64,000 bases of DNA from Niastella koreensis GR20-10 (GTDB taxonomy: Bacteria > Bacteroidota > Bacteroidia > Chitinophagales > Chitinophagaceae). The notes beneath the pieces are model-generated. The model saw only the letters and a program-made list of their open reading frames with translations, did not search any database and was not told where the DNA came from. Numbering within the stretch: position 1 is the first letter of the stretch; the number at the start of each line of letters is the position of its first letter. Positions 8,157 through 19,193 of this stretch are shown here, piece after piece. Location of the stretch: assembly GCF_000246855.1 (NCBI RefSeq), contig NC_016609.1, positions 5,964,744 through 6,028,743 of the forward strand, read 5' to 3'. A program made the translations under genes and the position numbers.

Positions 8157-11100
8157 ATGATTCATTTCATTCATAATATAGGAGACTATTTTGCTTCCAA
8201 CTATTTCGATGAAGATTTCTCCAGGAAAGTAATCGGAAAATCAGGGTACGGCGTAGATGCCATTAAACAATTCAACCTGGCCATTGCCAGGTTGAAACCC
8301 GAGTATTTTAAGCTGAAGCAAAAGTTTATAGAAAATCACTTGCGTACCAAAGACAAGCTCAACTTATCGCATGCCTTTCATTCTTTGGTACTGACAGCAC
8401 TGGGTTACGATGCGGCTCATACGCAATACGACGAGCTGTTTTCCATCAATGATAAAAATATATTGCCGGTACGCCATATTCTGTATCGTGGCGATCAGGT
8501 GCATCTGATGGTAATGGAAATGCACGCCCTCATTAAAACCGGCGATGAAGAGCCTGATGGGTTGTTTGAGCAAAGCTACAATGTAGCCAACGAAGAAGAA
8601 GCAGCCGCAAAAACTCAAAAATACCATCGTTCTCATTGGGCCGATATTTTTACAGTGCGCGATGGCATGAGTATTTCCCCCATGATTATCAATCAGGCCA
8701 TCAATGAACTTTTTTTGCAGCCTATGCATCTTCGCCCTAAGTTTATATTGCTCTGTGGCGGTAACCAGTATTTTTTGCTGGAAGCGGAAAAATGGTTCCG
8801 GGGCTCTTACCTGCAGCTGGACCTGGAAGCCCTGTTTGACGACGCCAGTGTACAGAAAGATTATTATGCTGTTTTTTATCTGCTTTTGGGTAAAGAACTC
8901 CTGGCCCCTACTGCCGAAATGGTGCTGATGGACCAGCTGGATGAAGATGCCCACAAAGCGGCGTATGAGGTTACCAAAGACCTGAAGGAAGGGGTGATCC
9001 ATGCCGTGGAAAACCTGGCCAACGAAGCGGTGCAATACCTGAAAAAACAGGGGGTTAACTACCACGAAATAGATGCCAACCTATTGAAAAACGATTGCCT
9101 GAACATGGTGTATCGTCTGCTGTTCTTATTTTACGCCGAAGCCCGTGAAGACCTGGACATTTTACCATCGAATGATGAAGTATATGAACGGGGTTACTCC
9201 CTGGAAATGTTGCGGGACCTGGAACAGGTACCACTCGTGACCGAATCGAGCATCAACGGATATTTTTTCCATGATTCGCTCTTCCGCCTGTTTAATTTAT
9301 TAAACAAAGGGTACCGGGAAGAAGAGGGCGCCAGCAGAACTTTCAAGATCCGCCATCTCGACTCGCCCTTGTTCAATAACGAGGAGCTTCATTACCTTAA
9401 CCGGGTAAAAATCCGTAATGTGGTATGGCAGGACGTGATTTGCGAGCTGTCGCTTTCGAAAAAGCAGCGAGGCAAAAACAGAGGCCGTATTTCTTACACC
9501 AATTTAGGCATTAACCAGCTGGGCTCGGTATACGAGAGCCTGCTTGCGTTTCGTGGCTTTTTGGCCGAAACTGATTATATAGAGGTGCATCGCAAAAAGA
9601 AAAAGGGCGAATCCTCTGAAAAAGTAGTGCGTATAGACGGATCTTTCCTGGTTCCCCGTCATCGCCTCGGCGATTTTCATAAAGATGAAATTTATTATAC
9701 CGAAAAAGAAGAAACTGCGGATGAGCTGAAAGTCATCCCCCAAGGTTCGTTCATCTACCGGCTAAGCGGCCGCGACCGCCAAAAATCTGCGTCCTACTAT
9801 ACACCGGAGGTGCTCACACAAACAACGGTAAAATATACGCTTAAGCCTATATTGGAACGGCTGGACAAAGGCGAGCTGAAGGCCCCGGATCTGCTTAAAC
9901 TGAAAATACTGGAGCCGGCCATGGGGGCTGCAGCCTTCCATAACGAGGTTATCAACCAGCTGGCTCAGGCTTACCTTACCTACCGTCAGCAAGAGCTGAA
10001 CCGAAAAGTAGATCCCAATCATTACCAGGAGGAGCTTCAAAAAATAAAAGCCTACATAGCACTCAATAATGTATATGGCGTCGATTTGAACCCTACGGCC
10101 GTGGAGTTGGGTAAGCTATCGCTTTGGCTCAATGTGATCCACAAGGATATGCAAACCCCTTTCTTTGGTTATCGGCTTGGCGTGGGAAATGCCGTGGTGG
10201 GCAGCTGGCTAAAGGTGTTTAAGTACAAGGATTTTTCCTTTGAGCCGAAGGGACAAAAAGGGTTTGAGAAAAAAGAATGGTGGACGATAGCGCCCAGGCA
10301 TTTACAATTTGGTAAAAAGGGTGTGTTGCGCCGTGAGGATGAGATTTACCATTTCCTGCTGCCCGACGACAGTATGGTAGCCTCTGCAGGCATTAAACTG
10401 CTAAAAGACGCCTACCCTGCCGAAGCGGTCCGGGTAGCCGAATGGCGAAAAGTTTTTTGCGAACCCATACGGCAGGATGAATATACCCTGCTGCAACAAA
10501 TAGCCAAAGCTATCGATGCCCTGCTGCTGGAACATTACGAGATCCAAAAGAACATCAGCCTGATTACCGAAGCCAATACGGCTTACTTTGGTAATGAAAA
10601 TGCGTCCCTTAACATCAATTTTCTATCCTACTCCTACGAACAAAAGGAAAAATTTGCCAGGGAGCGCCTCAAAACCAATGCCCCTTATTACAAGTTGAAG
10701 CAGATTATGGATTACTGGTGCAGCTTGTGGTTTTGGGATCTGCGTGCTGCTGCAGAGCTGCCTACACGCCGCCAATGGTACCAGGACCTGGTACAAATTT
10801 TAAACATTGACCTGACTACCGTATACCACCAGGAACAAACCGATGAAGAAGCAGGTCGTGATTACCGCAAGGATAAAAAACAATTGGAAAAACAATTGGT
10901 AGAAGCGTTGAAGCAATCCACCTCATCGCTGTTTTCCAATGAAAGGGCGGTGTTGGTAAAGCAGTATGCCGATCAGTACCGTTTTTTCCATTACGAGCTG
11001 GAGTTTATAGAAGTATTCAGAGAAAACAATGGTTTTGATATTGCAGTGGGCAACCCACCCTGGTTAAAATGGAAGTTTGAAGAGTTAGAGGTGATGGGTG

Positions 11101-12911
11101 AAATTTACCCGGAATTAATGATACGGGAGGACATCAAAGCGCCCCAGGCGAATAAATTCAGGAGTATATTTTTTGAGCAGGAATCAAACAGGAATGAATA
11201 CTTCAATGAACTAATAGATGATTCTTCCAATGGATACTTTATGAGCAGCGCTCAAAATTATCCATTACTCCAGGGTGTACAAACCAATTTGTATACCTGT
11301 GTAATTGAAAATTCATTGAAGTGGGTTAATGAAGATGGTTTTATTGGATTAGTACATCCGGATGGTATATTCAACGACCCGAAAGGATATGCAGCCCGGC
11401 GGGTTTTATATAAAAGACTATTCTATCATTTTCATTTTAAGAATTCACTAACGCTGTTCCAGGAGGTTAAGGACCAAAAGCAATACAGTTTAAACGTATA
11501 TTCAGGCAGGCTAAACAATGGAATCCGGTTTGATACTATATCACATTTGTTGCACCCTTCTACAATCGACGAATGTTATGTATCTCATTTAACAGAACTG
11601 CCTTTAATGCAAAGAACGCTGGATGGAAAGTTAGTATGGGATTTAAGAGGTAATCAAAATAGAATTATAACCTACGACGAGGAATTGTTGTTATTAGTCA
11701 GAAACCTTTTTGATGACGATGCTAATGAGGACAATGCAAAACTCCCGCTAATTTATTCACGAAACATTATCGAAATTTTAAACAAACTAAATCAGAATAA
11801 AAGTAAAGTCAGGGACCTTAAAGGCGTAAAAATCTCTGTTGGATTTGATGAAACAATAGATATGAATAAAGGCAAAATTCAAAAAGGGAATTTTCAGCAT
11901 GATACTGTTGAAAATTTCATTTTCAGCGGGCCTCATATTTTTACAGCCAATTCGTATTATAAATCGCCCCGTGAAATTTCCAACAATAAATCTGAATATG
12001 ACACCATTCAACCTTCATTGATGAGTGAGTCCTATTTACAAAATAGTCTGTACCAATTGGCCAGGCATCCATCTGACGATGAAGATGCATGGAAAAAAAT
12101 GTTGAAAATCGGGTTTAGAAAAATGTTGAATCAAACCGCTGACAGGACGCTTAATGGAACAGTTCTTCCAAAAGGCACCATGCATATTAATGGGATTATT
12201 TCTGTGGTTTCGACCGATGAAACAGAGCTTCTTATGTTTGGAGCGTTGTCGGCTTCATTATTGTTTGATTTTTATATAAAAGCCACTGGTAAAGGGAATT
12301 TAAATAAATCGACCATTGAAAATTTGCCTTTAAAGGTCTCAACTGAATTTGAACCATATATTCTTTTCAGGTTCCTGTTATTAACTACCGTCACCAGGCA
12401 TTACAGAGATATTTGGGAGGATCATTTTATGGAAGGTTTTAAAAATGATACATGGAGCATAGATGACGCAAGATTGCTGCCGCTTAAAGAATATGAAAAA
12501 AAGTGGGATTTTAAGAAATCATTATCGAATGATTTTGCACGACGTCAGGCATTGCTGGAGATAGATGTTTTGGTGGCCATGGCATTTAACGTTTCGCTTA
12601 CAGATTTGATTGACATTTACAATGTTCAATTCAGGGTGTTCAAAAAAAATGAGGATGATACATGGTACGATAGTAAAGGGAACATTGTATTTACCGGCAA
12701 CGTAGGTTTAGTAGGCGTAGGCCTCGATCGTCCCGATTGGGAGCAGATAACAGCAATGAAGGAAGGGGAAACTTATACTCATACCATTACCAAAAGTGAA
12801 TTGTATCAGGGTCGACAGGTAACTTACCATGCTCCCTTTACCAAATGCGATCGTGCAGAAGATTATAAACGAGCCTGGGCTCATTTCGAAAAAAGATTCA
12901 ATAAAGTATAA
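8157..12911 (+). CDS. large N6-adenine DNA methyltransferase, DrmMI-like
   Basis: A 1584-residue class I SAM-dependent adenine methyltransferase. The target-preparing YYTPEVLTQTTVKYTL segment precedes motif I LEPAMGAAAF (Glu586 to Phe594); the EPAMG form, instead of DPACGSG, recalls the DISARM DrmMI type. YGVDLNPTAVELGKLSLWLN is motif II/III. The catalytic motif IV NPPW is at 966-969, about 380 residues after motif I, so there is a long insertion between them. An N-terminal 500-residue domain and a C-terminal 500-residue region, probably for target recognition, flank the core. In BREX, DISARM and type IIG systems such enzymes mark self DNA. No PD-(D/E)XK nuclease motif stands out in the N-terminus. 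It starts 17 bp after the SNF2 gene and ends 6 bp before the helicase gene. Confidence 0.85.
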   Translation: MIHFIHNIGDYFASNYFDEDFSRKVIGKSGYGVDAIKQFNLAIARLKPEYFKLKQKFIENHLRTKDKLNLSHAFHSLVLTALGYDAAHTQYDELFSINDKNILPVRHILYRGDQVHLMVMEMHALIKTGDEEPDGLFEQSYNVANEEEAAAKTQKYHRSHWADIFTVRDGMSISPMIINQAINELFLQPMHLRPKFILLCGGNQYFLLEAEKWFRGSYLQLDLEALFDDASVQKDYYAVFYLLLGKELLAPTAEMVLMDQLDEDAHKAAYEVTKDLKEGVIHAVENLANEAVQYLKKQGVNYHEIDANLLKNDCLNMVYRLLFLFYAEAREDLDILPSNDEVYERGYSLEMLRDLEQVPLVTESSINGYFFHDSLFRLFNLLNKGYREEEGASRTFKIRHLDSPLFNNEELHYLNRVKIRNVVWQDVICELSLSKKQRGKNRGRISYTNLGINQLGSVYESLLAFRGFLAETDYIEVHRKKKKGESSEKVVRIDGSFLVPRHRLGDFHKDEIYYTEKEETADELKVIPQGSFIYRLSGRDRQKSASYYTPEVLTQTTVKYTLKPILERLDKGELKAPDLLKLKILEPAMGAAAFHNEVINQLAQAYLTYRQQELNRKVDPNHYQEELQKIKAYIALNNVYGVDLNPTAVELGKLSLWLNVIHKDMQTPFFGYRLGVGNAVVGSWLKVFKYKDFSFEPKGQKGFEKKEWWTIAPRHLQFGKKGVLRREDEIYHFLLPDDSMVASAGIKLLKDAYPAEAVRVAEWRKVFCEPIRQDEYTLLQQIAKAIDALLLEHYEIQKNISLITEANTAYFGNENASLNINFLSYSYEQKEKFARERLKTNAPYYKLKQIMDYWCSLWFWDLRAAAELPTRRQWYQDLVQILNIDLTTVYHQEQTDEEAGRDYRKDKKQLEKQLVEALKQSTSSLFSNERAVLVKQYADQYRFFHYELEFIEVFRENNGFDIAVGNPPWLKWKFEELEVMGEIYPELMIREDIKAPQANKFRSIFFEQESNRNEYFNELIDDSSNGYFMSSAQNYPLLQGVQTNLYTCVIENSLKWVNEDGFIGLVHPDGIFNDPKGYAARRVLYKRLFYHFHFKNSLTLFQEVKDQKQYSLNVYSGRLNNGIRFDTISHLLHPSTIDECYVSHLTELPLMQRTLDGKLVWDLRGNQNRIITYDEELLLLVRNLFDDDANEDNAKLPLIYSRNIIEILNKLNQNKSKVRDLKGVKISVGFDETIDMNKGKIQKGNFQHDTVENFIFSGPHIFTANSYYKSPREISNNKSEYDTIQPSLMSESYLQNSLYQLARHPSDDEDAWKKMLKIGFRKMLNQTADRTLNGTVLPKGTMHINGIISVVSTDETELLMFGALSASLLFDFYIKATGKGNLNKSTIENLPLKVSTEFEPYILFRFLLLTTVTRHYRDIWEDHFMEGFKNDTWSIDDARLLPLKEYEKKWDFKKSLSNDFARRQALLEIDVLVAMAFNVSLTDLIDIYNVQFRVFKKNEDDTWYDSKGNIVFTGNVGLVGVGLDRPDWEQITAMKEGETYTHTITKSELYQGRQVTYHAPFTKCDRAEDYKRAWAHFEKRFNKV

Positions 12912-12917
12912 GCGCCT

Positions 12918-15900
12918 ATGTTGAGTTTGCAACAAGCGATAGAAATAAAGGAGTCCATCACATCTTACCTGAAAGCCACTTTCACCTTTCGCAAAAAAGA
13001 AGTGGCCCGGGCTTTTGATGCGTTTATACATCATCCTGCGCAAGGTATGTTTAAGGGGCCTTATGTATCCCTGAAGCTGCGTTTTGTAAAAGCCGATGCT
13101 GAAGAAGTGCCACGAATACCCCTGACCATAAAACCCAATTGGCCGCCTTATGATCACCAGGTACAATCCTGGACCCGGCTTTCCACTGTGGATAAAAAGC
13201 CTCAGCCAACCATTGTAACCACCGGTACCGGGTCCGGCAAAACTGAATCCTTTTTATATCCTATACTGGATTACTGCTATCAGCAGCAACATCGGGCAGG
13301 TGTGAAGATCATCATTCTATACCCCATGAATGCACTGGCCACGGATCAGGCTAAACGCCTGGCAGAGATAATACACGAAGATCACAGATTAAGGGGTAAA
13401 ATAACAGCCGGCTTGTTCATTGGAGAAGGCAATGGTCCCAAAGGTCAGTTTCCCAAAAGTATGGGTGAAACCAATATTATCGAACACCGGGACACCATAC
13501 TTGATTCGCCACCAGATATTCTGCTCACCAACTTCAAGATGCTTGATTATGCCCTGATGAAACATAACTACCACAAGTTATGGCTGAATAATCTGAAAGA
13601 CCCCGGGCTATTGCAGTTTCTGGTGTTGGATGAACTGCATACTTACGATGGAGCACAAGGCACTGATGTAGCCAATCTCATCCGCCGCTTAAAGCTCAAA
13701 CTGGAGCTGCCCGCCGGGCAATTGTGCGCTGTAGGAACATCGGCCACCATTGGTTCAGGCGCCGAAGCACCGCAGTTACTGGCCGATTATGCCAGTAAAG
13801 TGTTTGGCGAAACCGTAGGCACCGATGCCATCATTACCGAGAATCGAATTGGTGTTGATGCGTTTTTTGGCGCCGATGAAACCTTGCTGGATTTTATTCC
13901 TTTGCCGCACCGCCTCAAAGACCTGGAGCACCGGGAAAGCGAAGATTTTGATACTTACCTGCAAGCCCATATCGATATCTGGCAGCAGGACAAAAGGAGC
14001 CTGGCCCATGGCCTGATACAGCTTAAGCTGGTAAAAGACCTTGTGAAAGTGGCCAATAAAGCAAAGGGAACGCGAACGGTGGAGGAGATTATCCGTGACC
14101 TGTCCCTTGCAAACGAAAACTTCCGGAAGCTACCGCAATGGGATGCCACCCATCAGTACAGTCCCAAAGAACGAATCCTGGAATCATTGCTCACGCTCAT
14201 AGCTGCGGCAAAAGATATTGATAATCCGCGGTCGCCTTTTATGTACCTGCAAGTACAACTGTGGGTGCGGGAATTAAGTGGTGTTCAGTATACGCTGGAG
14301 CAGCCTGCACAGTTCTCTTTCCGCGACCAGGTAGATGCCAACAAAGAAATAGCAGCCCTGCCACCCTGGTATTGCAGGGAATGCAATTCGTCCGGTTGGT
14401 TGGGTGTAAAGCCCGATAACCGGGATGTGTTCAGTAAAGACATCCATGAAGTATATGAAAAGTTTTTTGCCCGCAATAAAAACGTGTATTTCCTTCTGCC
14501 CGGCAATGAACTGACAACCGACGACCTGCAGGCCACCGGTTATGCGCCCGATGATTTTTTACAGGAAAAAATACATCCGGTACGGTTATATATAGTACCA
14601 AAAGATGAAGATGGGTTTAATATACAGGCATTTCGCAAACTAAAAAACAACAAGTCAGAGCATATTTGCCCATGCTGTAATAATGCCGGCACGGTAGCCA
14701 TTATTGGAACCAAAATACCTACCCTGAGTTCTATAGTCGTAAGTCAGACATTGGCCACCGACCTGGATCCGGCCAGCGATCAACATCGCAAGGTATTGGC
14801 CTTTACCAATTCGGTGCAGGATGCCGCCCACCAGGCTGGCTTTATAGAAGGAAGAAATTACCGGTTCACGTTCAGGGCATCCATCCAGAAAGTAATCAAT
14901 GCAATGGAAGAACCGCAGCGGTTGGATGTGTTGGCCAATCAGTTTAAGGATTATTGGAAGCGATATGGCGACGAAACCGGTATCGATCCGCTCAGTGGTT
15001 ATCTATATCGTTTCTTTCCCAAAGATTATTTGGGAAAGGCTTCCCCACTGGACTATTATAAAAGCAACCAATATTACCCACATTTCCTGAAAGAATTCGA
15101 TGCCCGTATTCAATGGGAGGTATTTGCAGAGTTTGGCTTCAATTCACGCATTGGCCGCACACTCGAAAAAACCGGTGCTTCATCGGTGTACTTCGATTCT
15201 GAAAGATTAACCCAAGCCATAGAATTACTCACCAACTGGCTTCAGCTGAATGATGTGAGTGGTACCATCAACAGTGAGGCATTGCTTCGCTTTACCAACC
15301 TGGTGCTTCACCGTGCCCGCAACCGGGGGGCCATAGATCATGTATATCTAAAAAAATTCAGGGAAGAAAAATTGAGCCTGTGGGATTTGAACTGGCAAAA
15401 AGATCGCCGCCATTTTTTGAATCCCAAATTTGGTACCCGTTCCCGGTTGCCCAAACTGCTCACCAATAATGATTCCCGAAGCAATCTTTTGGATACTACC
15501 CGGGCCAAAAACACCAATTGGTTTCACGCTTATTTCAGGAAGAGTTTTAAGCAGGCTTCATCAGAACCCAATTTTATAAACGAATTTTATGAGCAGTGGG
15601 CCCAATCATTGGTAAAAGCCGGCCTGCTTAACTCCATAAAAATTGACGACCAGTACAACTATGCCATTGTTGCTGATGCTTTATGGGTAAAGAAAAATGT
15701 AAAAGAATATCGCTGCAACAGCTGCGAAGATGTGATATATACCAACGATGCGGGCAGCCTGGTAAACGAAGGCCAATGTTTGAGTTACCGGTGTACCGGT
15801 AATTATGCTTTGGAGCCTGCTGCGAGCAATAATTATTATAAGGCCGTATATAACCGTAATCGTTTTCCCAGGGTATATGCACGGGAGCATACCGGGCTTT

Positions 15901-18900
15901 TGGGGCGAAGGGAAAGAGAACAGTTGGAGATCGACTTTAAGCAACGCAGCCGTTTTAATGCTACTAATACCCTGGTGGCTACGAGTACTTTAGAAATGGG
16001 TATCGATATCGGGACCCTGAATACTGTATATAACAATTCGATCCCGCCACTGCCATCCAACTTTCTGCAACGTGTAGGGCGTGCAGGGCGTAGTTCCGGA
16101 GCTGCGCTGGTGGTGAATTTTGCAAAAAACCAAAACCACGATCTGTACTACTATACCGATCCGCTGGATATGATGCAGGGCGATGTAAATACACCGGGCT
16201 GCTACCTGGAAGCAAAAGATATTTTACGCAGACATTTTACCGCATTTTGTTTCGATAGCTGGACATCGGCACAGCCAAACGAAAATGCCATTCCTACTTT
16301 TATTCGCGAACTGAAATTAGCATCGCGTGATTTGAATGATGCGGCCTTTTTCATCAACCGGCTCAACAATTTTATTGAAACCAATAGAGTAATATTGGTA
16401 CATCAGTTTTTACAGCAGTACGATCAGCATACAGGAACAGTGGCATTTAATGAGGTAGCGGGCGCTTTGGATTCGGGCCAGTTTTATGAGCAATTACTAA
16501 CCGTGTTTGCCAGAATAAAAGACGAGTTGCTCCAAATTGAACAGCGCAGGAAAGAGTTGGACGATATGGCTAAAACACTCAACCTGGCAAAGGGCGATCC
16601 CACGCTGGATGAACTGGTTCGGGAAAAGAAAAACCTGAGCGGCATAAAAAAGGGAATTATAAGCAGAAATACTTTAGAGCATCTGACCAATGTAGGGGTA
16701 TTGCCTAATTATGCATTTCCCGAAACCGGTGTGCGCCTCAACGCTCATGTAATGAGCCGCCAGGCCGAAGGAAGTGACAATATTGCCCTGGATAAGGACT
16801 TTGAGATTGTGCGACCCGCCTCACAGGCCATTAAAGAATTGGCGCCTGAAAATTATTTTTATACACAGGGCTATCGTTTTGAGGTCACCGGGGTGAATAC
16901 ATTTGACTGGAGCGAACCTCTCCATTTTCACTACAAGCGTTTTTGTTCCAAATGCGACCATATGGAGCTGGATAGCCTGGCCAGCAAAGGCAACTGTCCC
17001 AAATGTGACGATGCGTCCTGGAATGCCGCATCCAATGTACATCGATACGCAAAGCTGACGGCTGTTAAGTCGTTCAATAAGTCAGGTGATGCAACTTTGA
17101 CTGATGCCGATGATGACAGGGATGCGCAGCAATACTTAATGATGCATCATGTGTACCTGGACAAGAAAACTTCTGAAGGCGCCTGGGTGTTGAAGGACAT
17201 TCCCTTTGGTATCGAATATGTAAAAAATGCTACTATCACTTCGGTCAATTATGGCAGAAGCGACGCCAACGATGCCCGTAAGCTGCGCATTAATGATACA
17301 GAAGTACTTACCAAAGGTTTTGTAACCTGCAAGCATTGCGGCAAATCCGTATCGGCCACCCACCTTTTAGCATCGGCCAGGGATTTTCATTATGGTTATT
17401 GCCAATATAAAGAGGTGGGCTACCAGCCTGGCAGCAACGAAGTATTTGAGGAAGTATATTTCTTTCGGGAAATACAGACCGAAGTACTTAAGATAGTATT
17501 GCCCATCCAGGAGTTCAATAGTGGAGCGGACATCCGGATGTTTGAGGCCGGCATCGATGTGGGCCTGAAGAAATACTTTAAAGGAAATCCGGATCATATA
17601 CGTATTCTTTCCTACAGGGAGTTCAATCATAAAACCGGCAAATTTGACCGCTTCCTGCTGCTGTATGATACCATTCCGGGCGGTACCGGATACCTGGAAC
17701 AGCTTTTTGACCATAAAGAGTTTTCACTCCTGCTACGATACGGTTATGAATCCATACGGGATTGCAGTTGCCAGCTATCGGGCAAGGATGGCTGCTACAA
17801 ATGCATCTACTCCTATGGCAATCAATACAACCGTGCCGACCTGAGCAGGGCGAGAGCAGAAAACTGGTTTCGACAGATCTGTGAAAAAACCGATGCGTGG
17901 GTGCAAAACAAAGAAGGGCTGACCTCCATCACCGATAGCGGCAAGATCGAAGAATCTGAGCTGGAAGAACGTTTCTTAAAGCTATTGTCGATATATGCCG
18001 ATAAAACGGATGGCATGTCCTTCGAAAGCATGAAGCAGGACGGCAAAGTGTATTACCAATTAAGTCTGGATAAAGGAGATATTTCCGCTCTATACTGGAT
18101 AAGGCCGCAGGTATCTTTGGGTACGAAAGATGGCATTGCGTACAGCACGCGTACTGATTTTCTGCTGGTATGTGGTAAGTATAGAATCGATGGAAAAGAC
18201 TATAAAGATGAAGTGCCTCGTATAGCACTATACCTGGATGGCTATCAGTACCATGCTTCCGAAACGCACAATGTTTTTGAAAGAGATATCGAAATCAGAA
18301 AAGCGATTTCAAGAAACCCTCAATACAAATCGTGGACAATGACCTGGAAAGACCTGGATCAATGGCAGGCATTGTTGGGAGGCGATACGACAGTGAAAGA
18401 TGAATTGTTCTCCACATATAAAAACTATTTTTATACCAACTATACAGGCAAATTATTGGGTACCTTAAAAGATCAGCGTAAGGTGAACTATGCGCAGGGG
18501 GTTACCAATGTGTATCGCTGGCTGGAGCAACTGTGGCACCCCGTTATTAGTGTGCATCAAAAGTCATGGTACTTATACACAGCCTCCTGGACCAAAAATT
18601 TGCTGGAACCCTCTTTTGCACCCGATAAGCTGAACTCCCTGCTCATGGAGAAATTGACCTCGGATAGCTATATTCGGAACAATAAGGTACAAAATTTTGA
18701 TGCTCTATTACCCGTACAGGAATTGCCAAAGTTTGACTTTGCCGGATGGCGGATATGGGTGAATGTGCATCAAAAAGTTGTTTATAATTGCCTGGAACTA
18801 CTGCCGGTAAAAGCGATTGATAAAGCACAGTGGGAAGATTTCTGGCGCATATTTAACCTATTTCAATCGGATAAATTTGTGGTAGCCCAGGACGCAGATC

Positions 18901-19193
18901 AGCAGGAAGGGGACGCCGATATAGACCTTTTAGGCGAGATAAAAGCCCTTTATGATGCAACCCTGCATGACCTGATGCAACAAGCGATCAGCAAAGGTTG
19001 GGTAACAGCGGGTAATGCGGAGTACCTCGATTCCTGGATGGACGAAACTGGCAATATCCTGGCCGATGCAGAGCTGGTATTAACGGTACCCAAAATTGTG
19101 GTGGGGCCCCGTTCAACCGAATGCCGGAAAATGTTTGAAACCGCAGGATTCAGAGTTTATGCCCTGAACCAGATAAATGACATTAAGCTATGA
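12918..19193 (+). CDS. giant SF2 helicase with DUF1998 and putative Vsr-like nuclease domain (DrmA-DrmB / DruE-like)
   Basis: A 2091-residue protein. RecA lobe 1 has Walker A TGTGSGKT (102-109), DELH (238-241) and GTSAT (about 273-277). Cys-pair elements (YCREC near 485, CPCC near 590) lie between the lobes. RecA lobe 2 begins at KVLAFTNSVQDAAH (about 625), holds a long insert with more Cys pairs, and resumes with ATSTLEMGIDIG and QRVGRAGR (1051-1058). A DUF1998 module follows, with the zinc-cluster cysteines Cys1616, Cys1618, Cys1626 and Cys1629. Near the C-terminus Asp1747, Asp1774 in YLDGYQYH and Asp1790 in FERDIEIR fit a Vsr/DUF559-like PD-(D/E)XK fold; that assignment is inferred. In class 1 DISARM the helicase and DUF1998 parts are usually two genes, drmA and drmB; Druantia DruE is also a large DUF1998 helicase. 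The last bases overlap the next start. Confidence 0.85.
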   Translation: MLSLQQAIEIKESITSYLKATFTFRKKEVARAFDAFIHHPAQGMFKGPYVSLKLRFVKADAEEVPRIPLTIKPNWPPYDHQVQSWTRLSTVDKKPQPTIVTTGTGSGKTESFLYPILDYCYQQQHRAGVKIIILYPMNALATDQAKRLAEIIHEDHRLRGKITAGLFIGEGNGPKGQFPKSMGETNIIEHRDTILDSPPDILLTNFKMLDYALMKHNYHKLWLNNLKDPGLLQFLVLDELHTYDGAQGTDVANLIRRLKLKLELPAGQLCAVGTSATIGSGAEAPQLLADYASKVFGETVGTDAIITENRIGVDAFFGADETLLDFIPLPHRLKDLEHRESEDFDTYLQAHIDIWQQDKRSLAHGLIQLKLVKDLVKVANKAKGTRTVEEIIRDLSLANENFRKLPQWDATHQYSPKERILESLLTLIAAAKDIDNPRSPFMYLQVQLWVRELSGVQYTLEQPAQFSFRDQVDANKEIAALPPWYCRECNSSGWLGVKPDNRDVFSKDIHEVYEKFFARNKNVYFLLPGNELTTDDLQATGYAPDDFLQEKIHPVRLYIVPKDEDGFNIQAFRKLKNNKSEHICPCCNNAGTVAIIGTKIPTLSSIVVSQTLATDLDPASDQHRKVLAFTNSVQDAAHQAGFIEGRNYRFTFRASIQKVINAMEEPQRLDVLANQFKDYWKRYGDETGIDPLSGYLYRFFPKDYLGKASPLDYYKSNQYYPHFLKEFDARIQWEVFAEFGFNSRIGRTLEKTGASSVYFDSERLTQAIELLTNWLQLNDVSGTINSEALLRFTNLVLHRARNRGAIDHVYLKKFREEKLSLWDLNWQKDRRHFLNPKFGTRSRLPKLLTNNDSRSNLLDTTRAKNTNWFHAYFRKSFKQASSEPNFINEFYEQWAQSLVKAGLLNSIKIDDQYNYAIVADALWVKKNVKEYRCNSCEDVIYTNDAGSLVNEGQCLSYRCTGNYALEPAASNNYYKAVYNRNRFPRVYAREHTGLLGRREREQLEIDFKQRSRFNATNTLVATSTLEMGIDIGTLNTVYNNSIPPLPSNFLQRVGRAGRSSGAALVVNFAKNQNHDLYYYTDPLDMMQGDVNTPGCYLEAKDILRRHFTAFCFDSWTSAQPNENAIPTFIRELKLASRDLNDAAFFINRLNNFIETNRVILVHQFLQQYDQHTGTVAFNEVAGALDSGQFYEQLLTVFARIKDELLQIEQRRKELDDMAKTLNLAKGDPTLDELVREKKNLSGIKKGIISRNTLEHLTNVGVLPNYAFPETGVRLNAHVMSRQAEGSDNIALDKDFEIVRPASQAIKELAPENYFYTQGYRFEVTGVNTFDWSEPLHFHYKRFCSKCDHMELDSLASKGNCPKCDDASWNAASNVHRYAKLTAVKSFNKSGDATLTDADDDRDAQQYLMMHHVYLDKKTSEGAWVLKDIPFGIEYVKNATITSVNYGRSDANDARKLRINDTEVLTKGFVTCKHCGKSVSATHLLASARDFHYGYCQYKEVGYQPGSNEVFEEVYFFREIQTEVLKIVLPIQEFNSGADIRMFEAGIDVGLKKYFKGNPDHIRILSYREFNHKTGKFDRFLLLYDTIPGGTGYLEQLFDHKEFSLLLRYGYESIRDCSCQLSGKDGCYKCIYSYGNQYNRADLSRARAENWFRQICEKTDAWVQNKEGLTSITDSGKIEESELEERFLKLLSIYADKTDGMSFESMKQDGKVYYQLSLDKGDISALYWIRPQVSLGTKDGIAYSTRTDFLLVCGKYRIDGKDYKDEVPRIALYLDGYQYHASETHNVFERDIEIRKAISRNPQYKSWTMTWKDLDQWQALLGGDTTVKDELFSTYKNYFYTNYTGKLLGTLKDQRKVNYAQGVTNVYRWLEQLWHPVISVHQKSWYLYTASWTKNLLEPSFAPDKLNSLLMEKLTSDSYIRNNKVQNFDALLPVQELPKFDFAGWRIWVNVHQKVVYNCLELLPVKAIDKAQWEDFWRIFNLFQSDKFVVAQDADQQEGDADIDLLGEIKALYDATLHDLMQQAISKGWVTAGNAEYLDSWMDETGNILADAELVLTVPKIVVGPRSTECRKMFETAGFRVYALNQINDIKL

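Noticed and set aside
8157..9600. N-terminal restriction nuclease in the large methyltransferase (type IIG).
   Set aside because: I could not find a clear PD-(D/E)XK motif in the first 480 residues; left as an uncharacterised domain.
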